Origin: Streptomyces rubradiris
Lineage (GTDB): Bacteria > Actinomycetota > Actinomycetes > Streptomycetales > Streptomycetaceae
Direction of reading: 5' to 3'
Assembly: GCF_016860525.1 (NCBI RefSeq)
Contig: NZ_BNEA01000001.1
Location: 1,505,501-1,569,500, forward strand
Length of the DNA stretch: 64,000 bases
The notes beneath the pieces are model-generated. The model saw nothing but the letters and a program-made list of their open reading frames with translations. It made no database searches and had not been told where the DNA came from. Shown piece by piece: positions 1 to 8,202 of the stretch. Numbering within the stretch: the first letter of the stretch is position 1; each line of letters starts with the position of its first letter. The position numbers were made by a program, and so were the translations under genes.

Positions 1-1504
1 GGAGGTACACCCGGCTGGTCGTGGTCAGCTTGGGGCTGTCGGTCATCAGGGTGTCCTGGTTGCCGAGGAACGCGGTGTCCTCGAAGACGATCCGGTCGCC
101 GGTCGTCTTCATCGCCAGCGCCTGCTCGCCCTTCAGCTCGACGGCGGCCTCGTCGAAGTCGTTACTGAAGGTCAGGTGCCGGGCGGTGGTGTCGTTCGCG
201 GCGACGCGGACGGTGGCGCTGCCGCTGGAGCCGCCGTACTCGGCGGGCGTGTCGTACACGATGACGGTGTCCGACCGGTCGCGTCCCGTGCCCAGCAGCG
301 TGATACGGGGCTTGGACGGCGGGACGTACACCTTCTCGCGGTAGGTCCCGGGCGCGATCTCGATCGTCACCGGCACGGTGTTGCCGTCGGGCACGGCGTC
401 CACCGCCGACTGCACGGTCGGGTACTCGCCCGGCACGCGCAGCACGGTGCCGATCCGCTGCTGCGGGCCGGAGAAGCGCTCGACGAGGGCGGGGACGGCG
501 GCGGCCGGGTCCGGCCGGTAGTCGTAGAAGGCGTGCGGGTCGAACGCGGTGCCGTGCTCGTCGGTCCGTCCGCTGGTGTGCCTCAGGATCGAGCCGCGCT
601 GCACCAGTTCGGCCGTGGCGTCGGCCTGGTAGGGGTGCTGGACACCGTCGTAGTAGCTGTTCTCGATGACCATCTTCGTGCGGCCGCGCGCGTAGTTGCC
701 GTACGTCCACACCGGGTCGCCGTCGGCCACCTGGCCGGACAGGTAGTTGTTGTACAGGTGGGCGTAGGCGCAGTTGTCGGCGGAGGGGTTGCGCTGCTTG
801 GTGCCGGAGAACCAGTTGTGGTCGATGGTGATCTGGGTGCGCACGTCGCTGGTCCAGCCGATGCCGAGCGCCTTGTTGTGGTGGGTGAACCGGTTCCAGG
901 AGACGGTGACGTACTGGCTGTCCTTGCGGATGTCGAGCAGCCCGTCGCCCATGTGCGTGAAGGTGTTGTGGTCGATCCAGACGTGGTCGGCGCCGTCCAT
1001 CTGGATGGCGTCGAAGTCGGTGGTCTTGCCGTCCCAGTCGCCCTCGACGTACGAGTCCCGGATGGTCAGGTTGCGGATGACGACGTTGTGCGTGCCGGGG
1101 TTCAGGTGCAGTTCCCCGTGCACGATCTCGCCGGTGTCGCCGACGCCGACGATGGTCTTGTCCGAGGCGACCACGATGTCCGAGCCGAAGGGCTCCACCG
1201 CGATCGATCCGGCGACCCGGATGACGTACGGCTCCGGGGCCGAGGCGTAGCGGGCGAGGGACGCCTGGTCGGTGACGGTGACGACCCGGCCGCCGGCTCC
1301 GCCGGTGGTCCCGCCGGTCAGCGAGGCGAAGCCGTGCGGCCGGTCGTCGTCGAAGGGCCCGGCGGTCTTCGCCGGGGTCGCGGCCCGCGGGGCGGCGGCC
1401 TTCGCCTCGCCCGCCAGGCCGAGGCCGAACGTGGCGACGAGGGCGGTCACGGCGGCGAGGACGGGGCCCGGACGGGGCAGGCGCTTGCCAGGGATGTGCG
1501 TCAT
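1..1504 (-). CDS. Secreted pectate lyase-pectinesterase fusion (3' end outside window)
   Basis: Translating inward from ATG 1504 gives about 500 residues before the left edge, with no stop. An N-terminal signal peptide (about residues 1-32, basic start, Ala/Leu core, AKA-A cut) marks export. Residues about 40-330 look like a PL1 pectate lyase: HVWIDH near 175, the VSWNRF strand, and KQRNPSAD near 236 at the catalytic-arginine site. From about 350 a second domain starts (TVQSAVDAVPDG, then GTYREKVYV), and FLGNQDTL near 479 is the pectin methylesterase (CE8) motif. The enzyme would demethylate and cleave pectin outside the cell. GGGAG lies 6 bases before the ATG, and the gene follows the family-43 glycosidase after 29 bp. 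The second catalytic Asp of CE8 lies beyond the edge, so completeness is unknown. Confidence 0.88.
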   Translation of the reverse strand, partial: MTHIPGKRLPRPGPVLAAVTALVATFGLGLAGEAKAAAPRAATPAKTAGPFDDDRPHGFASLTGGTTGGAGGRVVTVTDQASLARYASAPEPYVIRVAGSIAVEPFGSDIVVASDKTIVGVGDTGEIVHGELHLNPGTHNVVIRNLTIRDSYVEGDWDGKTTDFDAIQMDGADHVWIDHNTFTHMGDGLLDIRKDSQYVTVSWNRFTHHNKALGIGWTSDVRTQITIDHNWFSGTKQRNPSADNCAYAHLYNNYLSGQVADGDPVWTYGNYARGRTKMVIENSYYDGVQHPYQADATAELVQRGSILRHTSGRTDEHGTAFDPHAFYDYRPDPAAAVPALVERFSGPQQRIGTVLRVPGEYPTVQSAVDAVPDGNTVPVTIEIAPGTYREKVYVPPSKPRITLLGTGRDRSDTVIVYDTPAEYGGSSGSATVRVAANDTTARHLTFSNDFDEAAVELKGEQALAMKTTGDRIVFEDTAFLGNQDTLMTDSPKLTTTSRVYL

Positions 1505-1533
1505 TGCGGCTCCCAACAGGGCTTCTCGGGCGA

Positions 1534-3039
1534 CTACAGGGGCGTGATCCGGAACCGGGTGAAGGTCGCCGAGCCCGCGTGCCCGGGTCCCTCGGGCGCG
1601 ACGGCGAACAGGCCGAGCAGGGCGCCGACCCAGCGCCAGGGCGTGGCCGCGAAGACCGGGCCGGAGGGGCGGAACCCGTCCCCGACGTCGTAGGAGAACC
1701 GGCAGCGCGCCCCGGGCCCGGCCTCGATCCGCAGCCGCGCCCGGCCCCCGGGCGCGACGCACGGCACCCCGGCGTCACGCTCCCGCTCGGCGACCGCCTC
1801 CGCGAACCGGTGCACGAGCCGCACCGTGCCGTCGGCGCCGCGCTCCAGCCCGATCCAGCAGAAGGCGTCCCCGAGCACCACGAGTCCCGCGCGGGCGCCC
1901 GGCTCGGCGGCGTCCAGCCGCAGCTCGGCCTCGACCGCGCTCGGCAGCCCGGGCAGCCGCTGGGTGAGGACGTTCGGCAGTTTCCGCGGGTCGTGGGCGT
2001 CGGCCGAGCGCACGCAGGTCAGCCGCAGCCCGTCCCCGGAGTGCTGGGTGGCCCAGCCGTCGCCGGGGTTGGCGGTCCACTGCCACTGCCGGCCGTACCG
2101 GCCGCCGGGGAAGTCGTCGTCGGTGGCGGGCGCGGCGGGCGGCTGCGCCGGCAGCGCGGGCCGCCGGTGTACGGCGACGGGGGCGCCCTCGTCCCCCAGC
2201 ACCGGCCAGCCGTCCCGGCCCCAGCGCATCGGCTGGAGGTGGACCACCCTGCCGTAGGGGCCGCGCTGCTGGAAGTGCAGGAACCAGTCCTCGCCGACCG
2301 CGGTGCGCACCCAGCCGCCCTGGTGGGGGCCGTTGACGTCGGTGTCCTTCTGCTCCAGCACGATCCGCTCCTCGTAGGGGCCGAAGAACCCGCGCGAGCG
2401 GAACGCGCCCTGCCAGCCGGTCTCCACTCCCCCGGCGGGGGCGAGGATCCAGAAATAGCCGTCGTGCCGGTAGAGCTTGGGCCCTTCGAGGGTGAACCAG
2501 CCGGGGATGCGGTCGCCGTCGACGATCACCTTGCCCTCGTCGAGCAGCGAGGTGGCGTCGGGGCGCATCCGGTGGCCGGTGAGGCGGTTCTTGACGCCGG
2601 AGCGGGACTTGGCCCAGGCGTGCACGAGGTAGGCCTCGCCGGTCTCGTCGTCCCACAGCGGGCACGGGTCGATCAGGCCCTTGCCCTCCTTGACCAGGTG
2701 CGGGCGGGTCCACGGGCCCCTGATCTCCGGGGCGTTGACCTGGAAGACGCCCTGGTCGGGGTCGCCCCAGAAGATCCAGAACCGGTCGTCGTGGTGCCGG
2801 ATGGACGGCGCCCAGACCCCGCGGTCGTGCCGGGGCAGGGCGTACTCCTCCTCCGGTTCCAGGCGTGCGAGGGCGTGTCCGACGAGGGTCCAGTCGACCA
2901 GGTTCCGGGAGTGCAGCAGGGGCAGTCCGGGGGCGCGGCCGAAGCTGGAGGCGGTGAGGTAGAAGTCGTCGCCGACGCGGACCACGTCCGGGTCGGACCA
3001 GTCGGCGTTCAGCACCGGGTTGCGGTAGGTGCCGGTCAC
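1534..3039 (-). CDS. Glycoside hydrolase family 43 (arabinan/xylan side-chain type)
   Basis: A 501-aa protein from GTG 3039, chosen because it overlaps the upstream stop as GTGA and starts exactly at the family-43 fold (GTYRNPVLNADWSDPDVV). Family catalytic residues are visible: Asp16 in DWSDPD, Asp124 in LIDPCPL and Glu185 in TLEGPKLY. This is the base, pKa-modulator and acid set of the five-bladed propeller. From about residue 310 a C-terminal beta-sandwich (DDDFPGGRYGRQWQW onward) matches the extra domain common in beta-xylosidase/arabinofuranosidase members. No signal peptide is seen, so it probably acts on imported oligosaccharides. Its place next to pectate lyases suggests arabinan or xylogalacturonan side chains, but the exact substrate cannot be read from sequence. 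Confidence 0.9.
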   Translation of the reverse strand: MTGTYRNPVLNADWSDPDVVRVGDDFYLTASSFGRAPGLPLLHSRNLVDWTLVGHALARLEPEEEYALPRHDRGVWAPSIRHHDDRFWIFWGDPDQGVFQVNAPEIRGPWTRPHLVKEGKGLIDPCPLWDDETGEAYLVHAWAKSRSGVKNRLTGHRMRPDATSLLDEGKVIVDGDRIPGWFTLEGPKLYRHDGYFWILAPAGGVETGWQGAFRSRGFFGPYEERIVLEQKDTDVNGPHQGGWVRTAVGEDWFLHFQQRGPYGRVVHLQPMRWGRDGWPVLGDEGAPVAVHRRPALPAQPPAAPATDDDFPGGRYGRQWQWTANPGDGWATQHSGDGLRLTCVRSADAHDPRKLPNVLTQRLPGLPSAVEAELRLDAAEPGARAGLVVLGDAFCWIGLERGADGTVRLVHRFAEAVAERERDAGVPCVAPGGRARLRIEAGPGARCRFSYDVGDGFRPSGPVFAATPWRWVGALLGLFAVAPEGPGHAGSATFTRFRITPL

Positions 3040-3881
3040 TGGGCCACCGCCTTGCGGACCAGGGCGGCCACCTCGTCGCGGGCCGGGCGGCCGTCGGCGA
3101 CGACGGTGACGATCCGGCGCACGACGGTCTCGCCGGGCGCGACGGTCAGCCGCTCGGTGTGCGCCAGGGAGGAGCCCACTCCGGGGTATTCGGCGGCCCG
3201 GACGAACCAGGGGTCGCGGCGGGTGTCCTCGGTGGCCCCGGCGAACGCCAGCGTCCAGCCGGCGCCGGCCAGCGCGAGCCAGTCGGCGCGGGTGCCGTGC
3301 GCCTCGGCCTCGCCCTCCCGGTCGGCGGTGAAGACCTCGGGGGGCCGGGACTCCTTGCGGGCCCGCCAGAAGAAGCCGCCGTAGGCCGCGCCGGGCCGGC
3401 CGTTGGTGGCGGGGCTGCCGAAGGACAGCGGGCCGGGGGTGACGTTGGTGAGGGAGAAGGTGAAGTCCAGCGCCCAGGCGGTCTCGGTGAGCCCGGTGGC
3501 CGCGACCGTGCGGCGCTCGCGCAGCAGCTCGGTGCCGGCGGCGGCCCAGCGCAGCTCCTCCACGAAGCCGTCCGGGTCGCACAGCTGGAAGCCGGTGTGC
3601 CGCTGGACGCCGTGGTTGTCCAGCTCGGTCGGGCCCTGGTCGCGCACGAAGGTGCGCCCGCCCCAGAAGTTGTGCCCCTCGACGTCGGGAACGGCGACAC
3701 CGACGCCGAGGTGGTGCGCGTGGTCGGCGGGGCTCACCTCGGTGACCGGGGTGCCGGCCAGGGTGGTGACGGGGTGCAGATAGGGGCGTGGGGCGAGCCG
3801 GGCGGGCAGGCCGGGCCGGGTGACGTAGCGGCCGACCGGGCGGCCGGCGGCCCGCAGGACCAGGCTGTCGGGGGATGTCAT
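3036..3881 (-). CDS. DUF6807 (PmoA-like) family protein
   Basis: A 281-aa protein starting at ATG 3881, which shares one base with the upstream stop (TGATG). It contains the family signature region DHAHHLGVGVAVPDVEG followed by HNFWGGRTF, with paired His residues that could bind metal, and a beta-rich remainder ending in a strand-rich C-terminus. Proteins of this family are annotated PmoA by name only; they are not methane monooxygenase subunits and commonly sit beside Gfo/Idh/MocA oxidoreductases in sugar gene clusters, as here. A role in modifying a sugar derivative in the pectin operon is inferred from context; the reaction is unknown. Confidence 0.8.
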   Translation of the reverse strand: MTSPDSLVLRAAGRPVGRYVTRPGLPARLAPRPYLHPVTTLAGTPVTEVSPADHAHHLGVGVAVPDVEGHNFWGGRTFVRDQGPTELDNHGVQRHTGFQLCDPDGFVEELRWAAAGTELLRERRTVAATGLTETAWALDFTFSLTNVTPGPLSFGSPATNGRPGAAYGGFFWRARKESRPPEVFTADREGEAEAHGTRADWLALAGAGWTLAFAGATEDTRRDPWFVRAAEYPGVGSSLAHTERLTVAPGETVVRRIVTVVADGRPARDEVAALVRKAVAQ

Positions 3882-5020
3882 CAGGTGCTCACCTCGTTCG
3901 GCAGGGCCCAGGAGGCGCCCAGTTCGGAGTAGAGGGCGAGGGTGTCCGCCGCCGCGGCGACCAGTCCCTCGACGCCGGGTACGATCCGGCGCCGTTCGTC
4001 CGGCAGCGACCGCCAGGCGGTCTCCGGCAGGGGTGCCGGGTCGGGGGCGGTGCGGATCGCCTCGACGACCCGCATGAAGGCGCCGGTGTCGTCGGGCGGG
4101 ACCAGCAGCGCGGTGCCGTGCTCCAGGTGGCCGGCCAGGTTCTCCAGCAGGTCCGTGCGGCCGTACTCGGTCTCTTCGGGGCCGTGCCCGGTGCGCTGGA
4201 GCAGCACCCGGTCCTGCTTGTACCAGAAGGTGATCCGGCCGCGGTCGCCGTGCACCAGCACATACGGCTCCCCGGGGTGCTCGGCGCACAGGGTCGCGGC
4301 GACCGTGACCGGACCGCGCGGGGTGTGCACGCGGACGCAGGAGGTGTCGTCGGACTCGATGGCGTTGGCGCGCAGCAGTTCGGTCTCGATGCCGGTGACG
4401 TCCTCGGCGCGGGTGGTGCCGAGCAGGGCGAGGCCGGTGGCGACGGCGTGCGCGAGGGGGTTGGTGAGCACCCCGTCGACCACGTCGGCGCCGTCCAGCC
4501 GCCGCCGGCCCGCCCAGGGAGCCCGCCGGTAGTAGGCCTCGTCCCTCGCCCAGGCCCCGGCGGCGCCCACCCCTTTGACCGTGCCGATGGCGCCCTCGGC
4601 GATCAGGCGCCGGATCGCGGGCACCGCGTGCGAACCGAGCGACTGGAAGCCGATCTGGCAGGCCACCCGAGCCTCGGCGACGCCGTCGGCCATGCGGCGG
4701 AACTCGGCGTAGGAGGGCGCGGGCGGCTTCTCCAGCAGCAGGTGCGCGCCCCGGACGGCGGCGGTGAGGGCCAGGTCGGTGTGGGTGGGGATGGGCGTGC
4801 AGATCACGGCGATCCGCGCGCCGGTGGCGTCCAGGAGCGCCCCGAGGTCGGCGGACTGCTCCGGGGTGCCCAGACCGTCCGGGATCTCCGCCGCGGTGAG
4901 CGGGGTCAGTTCGCAGATCCCGGCGAGGCGGACCACGCCCCGGGCCTGGAGCCGGCGGATGTTGTCCAGGTGCCAGCGGCCGTGACCGCGGGCGCCCGCG
5001 AGGACGACGGGTACGGTCAC
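3881..5020 (-). CDS. Gfo/Idh/MocA-family NAD(P)-dependent oxidoreductase
   Basis: A 379-aa protein from GTG 5020, overlapping the pectate lyase stop as GTGA. The N-terminus VVLAGARGHGRWHLDNI is a Rossmann dinucleotide-binding start, and LLLEKPPAPS near residue 95 is the EKP motif typical of this family. A C-terminal alpha/beta domain follows (GVLTNPLAHAVATGLALLG). It is predicted to oxidise or reduce a sugar or sugar acid in the cytoplasm. The adjoining DUF6807 gene is a frequent partner. The substrate is not recognisable; galacturonate, arabinose or a derived lactone are all possible. Confidence 0.88.
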   Translation of the reverse strand: MTVPVVLAGARGHGRWHLDNIRRLQARGVVRLAGICELTPLTAAEIPDGLGTPEQSADLGALLDATGARIAVICTPIPTHTDLALTAAVRGAHLLLEKPPAPSYAEFRRMADGVAEARVACQIGFQSLGSHAVPAIRRLIAEGAIGTVKGVGAAGAWARDEAYYRRAPWAGRRRLDGADVVDGVLTNPLAHAVATGLALLGTTRAEDVTGIETELLRANAIESDDTSCVRVHTPRGPVTVAATLCAEHPGEPYVLVHGDRGRITFWYKQDRVLLQRTGHGPEETEYGRTDLLENLAGHLEHGTALLVPPDDTGAFMRVVEAIRTAPDPAPLPETAWRSLPDERRRIVPGVEGLVAAAADTLALYSELGASWALPNEVST

Positions 5021-6309
5021 CGGATCCTCCCCGCGCCCGCGCCGCGCGCCACGGCCCGGTCGGCCACCGCCGCGCTGTCGATCCTCCCGTGCAGGACGGG
5101 TGTCCAGCCGACGTCCGCCGTCAGGTCGCGCTCGCTGCCGGAGTTGTAGGCGTTGTGGATGGCGAGCAGGTCGACCGGATAGCCGTTGAACAACGTGCCG
5201 CTCGCGTGCAGCGCGCTGCCGTTCCAGCTCTTGACCAGGTCGGCGGCCTCCACGTGGGCCGGGGTGTGGAAGGCGTTGTTCTCGGCGTAGAGGGCGGACT
5301 CGGTGGAGACGCCGAGGGAGTAGCGGTAGTCGTCGTCGGTGACCACGTACCGGTTGTCGTACAGGTGCACCTGGCCGAAGCGGACCCGGGGCGCGCGCTG
5401 GACGACCGACTCGAACTGGTTGTGGTGCAGGGTGACCCGGAGCCGGCCCCGGTCCCCGGCGGCCGTGTCGCTGTTGCCGATGAGCATCGCCTTGTCGTGG
5501 CCGGCGAACCGGGACCAGGAGACGGTGATCAGGTCGGAGCCGTTGGTGATGTCCAGCAGGCCGTCGTGGCGCAGGTGGTTGCGGGCGAAGTAGGCGGGCT
5601 CCCCGGCGTCCGGGTGGCCCTCGTCGGAGGCGGTGACGTGGTCGACCCAGACGTGGGTGGCTCCGGTCAGCCAGAGGGTGTCGTAGGCGCTCTTCCAGTC
5701 GCCGAGACCGCCGGTGTTGGGCTGCCAGACGGGGAAGCAGTCGTAGGCGTCGCGGAGTTCGAGGTTGCGGACGATGACGTTGTCCGCGTTCCGGACCTGG
5801 AGGCTCGCCCCCTTCAGCACCGCGCGGCCGAGGCCGACGATGGTGGTGTTGGAGCCGACGGTGAACTGCACGCGCTCGGCCTGCCGGGCCGCCGAGGCCT
5901 GCCGGGCCTCCTCCTGGGGGCCGCTGGGCTTGGCGGAGCCCCAGGTGCGGGGGTCGTAGGCGGCCAGGTACTCCTTCAGACGGTAGCCGCCGGTGGCGTA
6001 GTCGGCGCAGTCCAGCCGGCGGCCGGAGTCGTCGGTGTTGGCGTCGATGGTGCCGGCGATCTTGATGATCTTCGGGGTGTCGCTGCCGCCGTCGAGGGCG
6101 CGGACGAGCCCCGCGCGGTCGGTCACCGTGTACACGTGCGCGTCGTCGGCCGCCGCGCCTCCGGTGGTGCCGGTGCCGTACGCCGCCCAGCCGTCGTCGG
6201 CGGCAAGGACGTCGCGGCTGATGTCCCGGCCGGCCGTGCCGGCGGCGTGGGCGGGCAGGCAGAACAGTCCGGCCAGGGCCGCCGCCGGGAGCAGGTGGCG
6301 CGGTCTCAT
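5017..6309 (-). CDS. Secreted pectate lyase (PL1 family)
   Basis: A 430-aa protein starting at ATG 6309, which overlaps the permease stop as ATGA. Residues 1-22 form a short signal peptide ending AHA. The right-handed beta-helix of PL1 is recognisable from VWVDHVTASDEGHPDAG (Ca/Asp site), LITVSWSRFAGHDKAMLIG, and LHHNQFESVVQRAPRVRFG, where the RAPRVR pattern carries the catalytic Arg. It should cleave polygalacturonate by beta-elimination outside the cell. It is a stand-alone lyase, so the operon carries two different PL1 enzymes, the other fused to an esterase. Confidence is high on family, lower on preference for methylated or unmethylated pectin. Confidence 0.92.
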   Translation of the reverse strand: MRPRHLLPAAALAGLFCLPAHAAGTAGRDISRDVLAADDGWAAYGTGTTGGAAADDAHVYTVTDRAGLVRALDGGSDTPKIIKIAGTIDANTDDSGRRLDCADYATGGYRLKEYLAAYDPRTWGSAKPSGPQEEARQASAARQAERVQFTVGSNTTIVGLGRAVLKGASLQVRNADNVIVRNLELRDAYDCFPVWQPNTGGLGDWKSAYDTLWLTGATHVWVDHVTASDEGHPDAGEPAYFARNHLRHDGLLDITNGSDLITVSWSRFAGHDKAMLIGNSDTAAGDRGRLRVTLHHNQFESVVQRAPRVRFGQVHLYDNRYVVTDDDYRYSLGVSTESALYAENNAFHTPAHVEAADLVKSWNGSALHASGTLFNGYPVDLLAIHNAYNSGSERDLTADVGWTPVLHGRIDSAAVADRAVARGAGAGRIR

Positions 6310-7190
6310 CCCTTCACCGCCCCCGCGCTGAAGCCGGTGATCAGCCACTTCTGGATGAAGGCGAACACGATCACCACCGGGACGGCCGCGATGATGCCGC
6401 CCGCCGCCAGGGCGCCCAGGTCGACGCTGTCGGCGCTCATCAGGGTGTTCAGGCCGACCGGGATGGTCTGCTTGCCCTGGTCGGAGAGGAACATCAGGGC
6501 GAACAGGAAGTGGTTCCAGGCGTGCACGAAGGCGAAGGAGCCGACGGCGATCAGACCGGGCCGCAGCAGCGGCAGCACCACGATCCGGAAGCCGGTCAGA
6601 CGGTTGCAGCCGTCCACCCAGGCGGCCTCCTCCAGGGAGTAGGGCACGTTCCGGATGAACCCGCTGATCAGGATCATCGACAGCGGCAGCTGGAAGACGG
6701 TCTCGGCGATGACCACGCTGCCCAGCGAGTTGATCATCCGCAGGTTGGCGAAGATCTGGAACAGCGGCACCAGCAGCAGCGCACCCGGCACGAACTGCGA
6801 GCACAGCAGCGCCAGCATGAAGCCGCGCTTGAGCCGGAAGTCGAAGCGGGCCAGCGCGTAGCCGCCGGCCAGGGCGACGACGGTGGTCAGCACCAGGGTG
6901 GCCAGGCCGACGTAGACGCTGTTGGTGAAGTAGGTGCCGAAGCTGCGTTCGGTCCACACCTTCTCGAAGTGCTCGAAGGTCATCGGCCAGGGCACCAGCG
7001 AGGTGGAGCCGGCCGGGCGGAGCGCGAAGAGCAGGATCCAGTAGAAGGGGATCAGGGTGAACAGCAGGTAGACGGTCAGCGGGACGTAGATCTGCCAGCG
7101 CGGGACCTCGTCCCAGGCGCGGCGCTTCCCACCGGGCCGGGCGGGCTCGGCCGCCACGCGCTCGGGAGCGGGAGCGATCTCGGTGATCAC
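6306..7190 (-). CDS. Carbohydrate ABC transporter permease, MalG type
   Basis: A 294-aa inner-membrane protein from GTG 7190 (GTGA overlap with the other permease). About six membrane segments are visible, starting at IYVPLTVYLLFTLIPFYWIL, and the EAA loop reads EEAAWVDGCNRLTGFRIVV near residue 195. It is the second half of a binding-protein-dependent sugar importer. No ATPase is encoded in the operon; Streptomyces importers of this class commonly share the ATPase MsiK, which is the likely partner. The cargo is probably an oligosaccharide released by the neighbouring pectinases, inferred from context. Confidence 0.9.
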   Translation of the reverse strand: MITEIAPAPERVAAEPARPGGKRRAWDEVPRWQIYVPLTVYLLFTLIPFYWILLFALRPAGSTSLVPWPMTFEHFEKVWTERSFGTYFTNSVYVGLATLVLTTVVALAGGYALARFDFRLKRGFMLALLCSQFVPGALLLVPLFQIFANLRMINSLGSVVIAETVFQLPLSMILISGFIRNVPYSLEEAAWVDGCNRLTGFRIVVLPLLRPGLIAVGSFAFVHAWNHFLFALMFLSDQGKQTIPVGLNTLMSADSVDLGALAAGGIIAAVPVVIVFAFIQKWLITGFSAGAVKG

Positions 7191-8122
7191 CTGGACTCAC
7201 CTCCGAACTTGCTCAGCCGCAGATAGACGATCGAGCAGAAGAGCAGGATCACGAACGCCACCGTGGTGAGGGCGGAGGCGTAGCCGAAGTTGTGGGCGTC
7301 GACGGACGTGTTGGCGATGTACAGCGGCAGGGTGGTGGTCTCGCCGGCCGGGCCGCCGCCGGTCAGGGTGTACAGCAGGTCGACGTTGTTGAACTCCCAC
7401 ACCGCGCGCAGCAGTGTGGACAGGACGATGGCGTCCTTCAGGTGGGGCAGGGTGATGTGCCAGAACTGCTTGAGCCGGCTCGCCCCGTCGACCTCGGCGG
7501 CCTCGTACAGGTCCTTGGAGACGGACTGGAGGTCGGCGAGGATGAGGATCGCGAAGAACGGCACCCCGCGCCACAGGTCGGCGACCACCGCCGCCGGGAA
7601 CACCGTGGAGGTGTCCGACAGCCAGCTGGTGCCGTACGAGCCCAGCCCCGCGTCGGCGAGGTAACGGCTGATGCCGGTCTGGGAGTTGTAGAGCAGCACC
7701 CAGATCGCGGAGGTCAGCACGCCGGAGACCGCCCAGGGCGAGAAGACGAGCGCGCGGCCCACCGCCCGGCCCACGAAGGTCTGGTTGACGATCAGCGCCA
7801 GCGCGAGACCGAACAGCAGCTGCAACGCGACTTCCACCACGACCCACTTGGCGCTGAAGGTCAGGGTGTCCCAGAACTGCGGGTCGTGCGCGAAGGCCCG
7901 GGTGAAGTTGTCCAGGCCCGCGAATCCGTTCCGCCAGGGCTTGGTGGGGTTGTAGTTCTGCAGGCTGTAGTAGAAGACACTGAGCACCGGGTAGGCGATG
8001 AAACCCAGCATCAGCAGGGCCGCCGGGGCGATCAGCAGGTACGGCAGCCTGCGCGGGGTGGCGGAGGCACGGCGCCGCCTCGGTGGCGCGGGCGGCTTCG
8101 CCACGGCTGCGGCTTGGGCCAT
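7187..8122 (-). CDS. Carbohydrate ABC transporter permease, MalF type
   Basis: A 311-aa membrane protein from ATG 8122. A basic N-terminus (PPRRRRASATPRRL) precedes six predicted membrane segments beginning LPYLLIAPAALLMLGFIAY. The EAA loop is YEAAEVDGASRLKQFWHI near residue 218. It is coupled to the MalG-type permease by GTGA. No substrate-binding lipoprotein gene lies in the visible part of the operon, which is unusual, since it normally precedes the permeases. An 80-bp gap upstream with a palindrome suggests a separate promoter. Confidence 0.9.
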   Translation of the reverse strand: MAQAAAVAKPPAPPRRRRASATPRRLPYLLIAPAALLMLGFIAYPVLSVFYYSLQNYNPTKPWRNGFAGLDNFTRAFAHDPQFWDTLTFSAKWVVVEVALQLLFGLALALIVNQTFVGRAVGRALVFSPWAVSGVLTSAIWVLLYNSQTGISRYLADAGLGSYGTSWLSDTSTVFPAAVVADLWRGVPFFAILILADLQSVSKDLYEAAEVDGASRLKQFWHITLPHLKDAIVLSTLLRAVWEFNNVDLLYTLTGGGPAGETTTLPLYIANTSVDAHNFGYASALTTVAFVILLFCSIVYLRLSKFGGESR

Positions 8123-8142
8123 GACTGTTCTCCGTTCTCGGT

Positions 8143-8153
8143 GAAGCGCTTTC
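8143..8153. promoter_or_regulatory. Candidate LacI-family operator before the permease genes
   Basis: The sequence GAAGCGCTTTC is an inverted repeat around AGCGCT (8145-8150), lying 21 bases before the permease start at 8122 in the only sizeable gap of the operon. It resembles the GAAAGCGCTTTC-type sites bound by LacI/GalR repressors of sugar operons. No LacI-family gene is in the window, so the regulator would be encoded elsewhere or past the left edge. This is pattern-based inference. Confidence 0.5.
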
Positions 8154-8202
8154 CGATCAGTGTTCGAGATCTCGGCCACAGGGGGCCGTGATCCAGTGCG
8201 GT

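Noticed and set aside
3036..3881. Methane monooxygenase subunit (PmoA by family label)
   Set aside because: No membrane segments or copper ligands; the label is historical for DUF6807.
3875..5149. Plus-strand open frame of 424 codons opposite the oxidoreductase
   Set aside because: Composition is typical of the antisense frame and the minus-strand gene has clear family motifs and coupled start/stop.
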